A stretch of 64,000 nucleotides of DNA. It comes from Apostichopus japonicus. Taxonomy: Eukaryota; Echinodermata; Holothuroidea; Aspidochirotida; Stichopodidae. Every line of letters begins with the position of its first letter. The first letter of the stretch is position 1. The notes beneath the pieces are model-generated. The model did not search any database and was not told where the DNA came from. It saw only the letters and a list, made by a program, of their open reading frames with translations. The stretch spans positions 35,988,611-36,052,610 of the forward strand of contig NC_092576.1 of assembly GCF_037975245.1 (NCBI RefSeq), given 5' to 3'. This document shows, piece after piece, positions 57,101 through 64,000 of this stretch. The translations under genes were made by a program, and so were the position numbers.

Positions 57101-57880
57101 ACCTTCAGAATGAAGTTATCAGGTCACTTTAACCCCCAAAGAATGTTGCACCAAATTTTTAAATTTCACCTTGTATTGCATAATCACGTGAGTCAATGTC
57201 CAATTTGATCTAGCGCCGACACTTGTGGATTCTTAACAAAAACCCAGAATGTGAGATGAGTGTCCAGGGTATGGTTCTATCATGATTAAATCAATGTTTG
57301 AAGGAATTGTCAACCTTTCATAATGATGAGAATGTTAAACTCTGTAGCTATATTGAAAATGGCTACTCAGGTTAACAGAATCATGTTAAAAACAGGACGG
57401 AACATTTCCCTGAATCGCACCAATGTGTGATAGTACATTTGGTTGCATTGATTCAGTCATCGTACTTATTTATAGAACGTTTTTTTTTTTCTCGAATCCA
57501 ACCTTCGTAAATGAGCCCTTTCAAGCACGGAATCAAAGCGACCACAGAATTAGAGACCATGGTTTTATGGATTTATCCGTCATGTGTATTACTTGTTCAG
57601 TACTAAAATATTCGCAGGATGTACTCGTTAGAAATCCATAAAATGAAAACTGAAATGATAATTATTATGACAAACACTGTCAAGACATTTGAAAAACAAG
57701 CCAAAAGAATCTCCAAATGAATAAAATTAAGGTTGGTTTGACTTAAATCGATAACTTCTGAGAAAGCACTACTTATATGGCTGCATATGATGAAAATTAA
57801 CAACATTTATATTTACTGCATTATCTTTGCTTCTGTGTTATGTTATACAAATCCTTTACTTATACTTTTCCTCTTGTTTA
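54200..57880. other. Intronic stretch, no supported gene
   Basis: Small ORFs (70-89 codons) lack splice or family support. The stretch at 55714-55870 follows a pyrimidine-rich CCCAAACAG and stays open but fits no neighbouring phase. Poly-G/C patches occur near 56420 and 56550. Confidence 0.4.
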
Positions 57881-57881
57881 G

Positions 57882-57929
57882 GGATTCGATGAGGACAGAT
57901 ACCACAGCTTCCTTATATCGTTAGAGTAA
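57882..57929 (+). CDS. Candidate last exon of the leucine-rich gene
   Basis: A TCCTCTTGTTTAG acceptor is followed by GFDEDRYHSFLISLE and TAA in phase 0, or RDSMRTDTTASLYR and TAG in phase 2. Both are compatible with the corresponding phase of exon 53311-53346. A possible ATTAAA poly(A) signal is at 58166. The exon is short, so this call rests on splice sites and phase only. Confidence 0.35.
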   Translation, partial: GFDEDRYHSFLISLE

Positions 57930-57934
57930 CTGTA

Positions 57935-60900
57935 AGTCAATACAGCTGAATACTCTCTACCTCAGTATTTTAAATTGTATTGGTTGAAAGTGATTTTTTT
58001 TGCTACTTTTAATGGTAAAGTCTTTTATATTATAAACAAATCTCCATCATTAACCAGATATTTGTTCCTATATACGTGACTTTCTAATCATATCTGGTCA
58101 ATCATATCATATGCTTCAACTGTTATTGGCTTTATTATATTTTGTGCTTACCATGCTGATCCCTGATTAAATGTATGCAAATAAGTGAGAAGTTCGTTTC
58201 ATGAACAGAACAAAAAGTATCTGTTCATTATTGCAATAATGTCGGATACACAACCTTCCTTTTCGCTGATGAGGCGTAACAGGCCGTAGCTTGAAAAAGA
58301 TACATTTCTTTATCTGATCACATGTGTGCTATTACTTAAACGGTTATTAAAATGGTTAGTATAAATCCACATTTCCTTATTAGATGATTAATTTGAAGGC
58401 AAAAAAAAAAAAAAACAATTATCGTGAGTCCTCCGCTAAAACTTACTGGGACAAAAACTGTCGGTAAACTTTTGAAAGTTTATTAGGAAAAGACTATTAG
58501 CGATATGTTGACGTCACTCTATTACTTTAAGATTTAAATCTTTAGCATCTGTGATCTACTACGGGACGTACAAATGGAGTTTTTAAATAAAGGGTGGTGG
58601 GGTAGGGCAAGAGAAGAAGTGAAATTAAGAGACAGAAGAGATGATAAGGTCGGCGGGTCACGATACTATTTTCTGAAACTGTTAAAGAGCATGATCTTGT
58701 TCCATTTCTGCTTCATACAAATTAGTATTTTGTAAAAAATAATTTCCTTTGCATAAGACCAATATTAAGAGTGAAAAGTATACTTACAGAGCAAATAAAT
58801 TCTCTCGTAGAAGTTAGAAGAATGTTAATGTGCAATTCTTAGGTAGACTTACCTACGAGAACAACAGAGGCTTTGAAGAGAGAACCGCCATGGATTGTGT
58901 GACCAAAGAGGGCAACTTTATACTGGTCGGTTGCTTGCGTCACGTTTCGCGGTGTTTTGTTATGCTGGTGGGTTTTTATATAATACTGGTACATTTTTGC
59001 GGGGATGGGTTGGGAGGGGGGCTGTGTAGGTATAACTTCCCCATTGTTCTACTAATACGTATTTGGTCAATCCATTTATTATAATAACAATAGTGCCAAA
59101 TATATATTATTTTAACTTTATATTACAGTTCAATGCTAAATGTACGTTCATCTGGCGTCGCCCATCATTTGCAGGACTATGACGTCATTCACACTCTTAT
59201 CAAAGCGATGACAGTAATTTAATTGCGAAAGGATCTAATAAAGAGTTTATGTGTTGAACTGTTAACTGTCCCAAATACTACAAACATCGCCAGACAGAGC
59301 TCCAGTATAATACGCATGATATTTGTCTAGTATGATTGTGACGTCTTCAAATGTCTATTTTCTAAAGAAAATGGCATGTTGACTTGATGAACATTTCTGA
59401 ATAGGATGTATGTGCAGCTAATGTGTTTCATGATTTCAATGCCCACCATCTATCTTCTATAGAGAGACAGAGACCTCAATTTCGCTTACTACTGAAATAT
59501 TATGGTGACGTCAGTGATCACAAACTTGAAGAAACAATTAAGAAATGTACTACTTGTGTCGCTTGAATTTAGCTCGATGTAATGTAAATCAAACCAAAAC
59601 AGAGAAGCACTGGTGGGAAACAATGAGTAATTATGAGAAACTCGTCCACTAGTAATTAAGATATAGTACCCACATTTTAGGTTGGTTTAACCGTATATAA
59701 TATACATAATTTAAATATATTGCTAGAATTTTCTTTCTTTTTCGGAGAAGGGGTTCGGATGTCTAGTGGATTCCTTCTCCGTCCTGTTAAGGGCTTAGGT
59801 TTGTAAACTGTTAATAACTCTAAAAACTACAAAGAAACCCAAACCAAGACTCGATATCTTACATGTTTGTATAGCCTACTTAGTACTGTAAAGTGTACAA
59901 CAAGTAATTTCTTACGTTTGATTATTCACATTACTGTTCCCATATACTTTGTTTTCTAACTTTAAATTCGTTTGCTCTTTGAGCCAAAATTCAAATTGCT
60001 AAGAGCCAGTCAAGCTTCTAATGACGTCATCCATCAAACACAACGTCATCATTTTTTTTTGGGATGTCAACGATTGATAGAAAAGAGAGAGAATATACTC
60101 CCTGTCTTACTCTTCCTGGGTATATGGAGGGGTTAGATGACTTACCCAAATAGAGGTTAACCCAGACCACCAACTGAACGCTAATTTGTAGAAGGGGTAT
60201 TAAGCGGTAATGTGCTGATTTTGTTTTTAATTTTCTATTTCCACAATATGTAGCAGGGTACCAAATCCTTCATTGGTCCAATTGTATGTAATGTTATGAT
60301 TCATTCCGATTACAGACCCCTATCAACACCTCCTCGAGCTTAGATGTGATATTAATTAATATCTGGTATATGTTTGTTCTATGTCAGCAGTTCTTCATTT
60401 CTTTCTGTTCCAGTTTATCATAGTGCTTAACATGAACACAATAAGATGACATGAACGTTACGTCATAGCAAAGGATTTCAAATTACACTATAAATTATGT
60501 ATATTACGTAACTGAGACTTAAATAACCTCTTGATTGTTTCAATACTTTTCAATTTATTCTGTCATTATCTTTTAAACTTCTAAACTTTGATTTTGTTAT
60601 TGTTTTTACATATGTATGTTCTGTTCATTTCAAATCATGACTTGAAATATATTTAGTTTATTATGATGAATTTTACGGCATATTATATGTGTTGTATTGA
60701 CTGATCCCCATCAGCGCACTAAAATATAAAGTGGACGCTATAGGTGGTTCACCGAAAAACAAAGATATAACAGTTTAAGACTTATAATTCATCAGTAACA
60801 GTCTATTCAAAAATTCTTTGATCATTTGCTTATCGTAAATACTCACCTGAATTGAACCAGACAGACTGATTCTAATTAAGTCATGTTCTTTACATTTAAA

Positions 60901-61550
60901 TCTCATTTATTTACATTATTCTGTTCTGAAGACAAGTTTAATAAGTTACGCCTTGACTCAAAATAGACTGTAACGTTGCCAATCTTAAAAGAATACTTCA
61001 GACAGATTAAATAAAATTTTATACTAAGCATCCTGTTGAAATTTGCATCCAATGTCTTACTTTGTATTTTAGGCAGTATGTACATACTTTAATGAATCTT
61101 TATTTTGAAAACGTAAATTCGATGTACATTCCCAATATATTCATAAACAAATCTGTACGTATATTCTTTTTCATTTTTCATCTCTTACTTGTTGTCCTCT
61201 GTGATACAATCCAACTTAAAAATAAGGCTCCACTGGACCGTAGTTGTTAGTAAAACGCATTCTCAATTCATATAGACCCGTTCAGAATTGTTTTCTACGG
61301 ATGTGCAGAAGTGCATAAACGAGAGGGGATGCATAAGTTTGAAACAGGTAATGAAGGTAATACACGATTCATGTAGTACGGCAAGGTGAAGACTCACATA
61401 TGTCCTAACAAGATATGGGTGGCGGGAACTTGATGGGCCTTGTCAGTAGTCACATTGTTCAGGAAAGAAAAGATCAACAATCTACTTGTTTTCGAGTTAA
61501 GTCTTAACTGAAAAATGTAGAGCAGCACTCGAAAACAATCCCGACATTGG
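57935..61550. other. Intergenic or 3' stretch, nothing recognised
   Basis: AT-rich with homopolymer A and T runs and scattered TGACGTCA sites (for example near 59180). ORFs are short and unsupported. Confidence 0.45.
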
Positions 61551-61569
61551 CGGAGCATTCATACAGTCA

Positions 61570-61760
61570 GTGACGGACCCCCCCCCCCCCCAACTCACGG
61601 ACTCAAATGGACCGCTGGCGCCCTTTTCAGCTTTTAACCACTTTTTACTTATCCGCGATTACTGACTTTTTTTATTGCGCTCTCATCTACCTATTGACAT
61701 TTGTCACATTTTGTTGGTGTAATTTTCTGACAAAATGCTCAAACGGCGGTCTTAAATGTA
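61570..61760. repeat. Dispersed repeat related to the 8485-8888 element
   Basis: After a poly-C tract, the + strand matches the - strand of 8652-8845. The shared block TATTGCGCTCTCATCTACCT, TTGACATTTGTCA, TTGGTGTAATTTTC shows as common CALIYLLTFV.FCWCNF translations. It is a diverged copy in opposite orientation, without clear ends. Confidence 0.7.
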
Positions 61761-62049
61761 TTCGGCACTTCCGTTTTACGGAACCATTTCAAAGAACTGT
61801 ACGGGCTTTTGGATCTATTTTTAGACGATACGCCTCGCGCAGTCGCTTCAAAAGTAATAAACACCAAACTATAAGTAGGCATGCAGTGTACGTTATACGC
61901 CGCTACATGATCAGTGTGTTGATTAGTGCAGTAAGTTATTTGTTAGTTGACAATCGGAACGTGTGTAACGGGATACCATATGCCTATACTTGTGTCATCT
62001 CTGATATCACAAAATGCCTACATAAAAACTATATGGATGTGCAATGAGG

Positions 62050-63100
62050 AAACAGAAGGCTCTGGAAGAAGTAGCATCAATATGGATGGACTTTATAAAA
62101 GTGATTAGTTAACAAAAGCCCCAGAAGAGATCGATGACGGAAGGAAGGAAATGGAAAGTTTTATGTTACGTTTATTACTGCCATACTTGGTGAACGTACA
62201 ATATTGGGAAGTGATTAGAGACTTTTGCATTGGGGACTAGGGTGGGGAATACAGGGTCATAATCAGGGCTGGATCACTGGCCATGAAACTAGTGCCCTTT
62301 TCACTCATTTTTCTGGCTTGACCTTGGTACCCTTCTCAATAAGCCTACATGAAAACTTGTATCAATGTACACCTAGTTTTAGACCAAAGTGGCTTGCTCT
62401 AAAAATATTGACATTTTATGCATGCGGGGTCATAATATGTATTAAATAGGGTCATGGGTATGCTATAAAAGCCCCTACGAGAGCTGTGGAAAAGTTCCAA
62501 GCCAGCATACCGTATGGAGCAATGTAGACATGTTTTGGGTTGATTTACGGTAATAAAACTCGGTAGATAGCCTAGGCTATGTTAAATTTGATTGAAACTA
62601 ACTGCATGATGTTTTTTTTTCTGTGCATGACTATGACCAGGACATTTAGCGGGTGGCACCAGCAATGAAAGGCGGGTCACACACGTGCATCATATATGAG
62701 AAGCAACAACAAATCAGTTATAACTTTTATTTGCTACTGAGGGCAGTAGTCTGCACGAGGCAAGAACCCACCCCACACACACACCTGCCTCAGCCTCACT
62801 TTGGGGGTCACAGACCTGCTTCCATGGGATGTATTTGTATGCTTTCACTAACTAAGAATTTAAGTATTGATAGCTACTATAATCATCAACAAAAGATAAG
62901 AAATTGAATGGGGTTGCGCATATGGCAAAAATGTTGAGCCTACAGTTTGCTTGCCCATTATGCTTCATCATTGTTTCGAAGATTGTAGTATATTATCGAG
63001 GTATATGCATTGCTTTTCCTGAATCAGTTTTTCTTCTGGGCTCTCTGGCGAATCTAAGGAGGTCTCATACCAAACAGAAGATATTCGCCATCAGGATCAG
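62050..63100. other. Noncoding stretch
   Basis: Several unsupported ORFs; no recognised domain. The transposase relic begins after about 63180. Confidence 0.4.
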
Positions 63101-63182
63101 CCAGTGAGTGAACTTTTTGAAGCCCCTTATCGGAAGTGGTAGCAAGTAATCCAATGAGCGCTGAGGATGCTGCTATCTAGAT

Positions 63183-64000
63183 GGTCGATGATGATGAGTC
63201 AAATTTTGAACTTACACTGGAGCAAAGTGTCATTGACTTAGATGTAGACTATCCTTCCGATCTAGCTTTATATCGTGGTTCAGCGATTTTAACACCAACA
63301 TTAACCCGTGTTCTTTAAAAAGTTGGGCCATGCCAACCTGGTCTAAAAGATGGATTTGATTATGTTAATGTTAACAAAGATCAAAGGCGCTTCCGTAAGG
63401 AGTGGTATGTTCAATCATCAGCCGGCAATTGTAAAGTGAACAGAAATTGGTTAATATTTTCGCCTCGTTTAAACAAGTGCTTTTGCTTTTTCGTGTTGGT
63501 TATTCGATGAAAAAAGCAATAAACATCATTCTAGGGTATAGGCAGAACCTAATTTTAGGTTTTCTAATTAAAAAAAAAAAAAAAGAGAAAATTGCCGATT
63601 ATGAACAAACTCATATTCATCGTTACGCTAGTGAAACATTGCTGCTAACAAATTATCGGCTGGCACAAGAACAAAACGTTATAACTTAGGTGCTGAGTTT
63701 TGACAGAAGAAAACGAAGCGATTACAAAAATCGCGATATCTTAAAAAGGCTTCTTGATTGTGTTAGTTTTCTCAGCAAACAGGGCCTTGCAATTCGGGGA
63801 CATACCAAATGTGCTAATGAAGGGACTTTTTAGAGCTGCTAAAATTATTAGCCAAGTATGATACTCTACTAGAGGAACATCTAAAATATTTAAAAAACAG
63901 TGAAAAGTATATATCACGAGATATTCGAAACGATCTAATTGACGCTATTGCTGAAGAGATATCATGCCAAATATCAGATGAGGTTGGAGCAGCAAAGTGT
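63183..64000 (+). pseudogene. Broken hAT (zf-TTF/ZMYM1-like) transposase, runs off the window
   Basis: Frames on the + strand give VDYPSDLALYRGSAILTPT, a stop, then GPCQPGLKDGFDYVNVNKDQ, RRFRKEWYVQSS and RNWLIFSPRLNKCFCFF. After a frameshift come RKRSDYKNRDILKRLLDCVS and FLSKQGLAIRGHTKCANEGT, and further frameshifted pieces follow to the end. The TTF-type N-terminus (P..P......RRF...WY), then a lysine/histidine region and F.SKQGLA.RGH, is typical of ZMYM1-like hAT transposases. Multiple stops, frameshifts and an A-run at 63571 make it inactive. Confidence 0.75.

Overview
This looks like an AT-rich, intron-rich animal nuclear contig. Splice junctions are GT/AG, exons are short and far apart, and there are several retroelement families (Penelope-like, LINE), tRNA-derived SINEs, hAT and TA-target DNA transposons, and long microsatellites. 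A marine invertebrate deuterostome such as an echinoderm is my best guess from the mix of a repeat-type receptor-like gene and these mobile families. That assignment is an inference and weak.

The best-supported gene lies at 24.2-38.2 kb on the + strand. Eight coding exons join with matching phases into one 3663-nt frame of about 1220 residues. It encodes a KMT5A-type SET methyltransferase domain, a disordered linker with three nearly identical 86-residue repeats, two zinc-finger-like motifs, a Crypton-like tyrosine recombinase catalytic domain and a C-terminal Myb/SANT-like domain. A good AATAAA follows the stop by about 22 nt.

A second + strand gene is spread over about 3.2-57.9 kb as small exons whose peptides form repeated leucine-rich modules (3.2-3.95, 11.6, 19.0, 42.4, 46.5, 53.3 and 57.9 kb). 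The SET/recombinase gene sits inside its intron between 19,248 and 42,436. That insert is bracketed by oppositely oriented arrays of one 20-22 bp minisatellite (20.9 and 41.8 kb). It is also filled with a recurring dodecamer, GTCCCCNNTTGG, found at the 5' end, about 20 times in a 200-bp satellite in an intron, and again downstream of the gene.

Region by region: 0.24-2.5 kb, a pair of long inverted repeats; 3.2-4 kb, leucine-rich exons; 5.0-6.1 and 8.5-8.9 kb, two hAT-type non-autonomous elements with 8-bp target duplications; 12.1 kb, SINE; 12.5-13.1 kb, duplication; 15.7-17.1 kb, a 75-bp tandem repeat split by a 1200-bp TA-target element; 20.3 kb, Penelope fragment; 21.5-38.2 kb, SET/recombinase gene; 38.9-42.0 kb, duplications and minisatellites; 44.1-45.7 kb, degenerate LINE on the - strand; 46.7-48.1 kb, dispersed repeat; 49.0-50.1 kb, degenerate short-unit array; 52.9 kb, a 20-bp-spaced array of CRE-like sites; 53.8-54.1 kb, second SINE copy; 57.9 kb, candidate last leucine-rich exon; 63.2 kb to the end, a broken hAT transposase. 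The long stretches between are intronic or intergenic sequence in which I see no gene.
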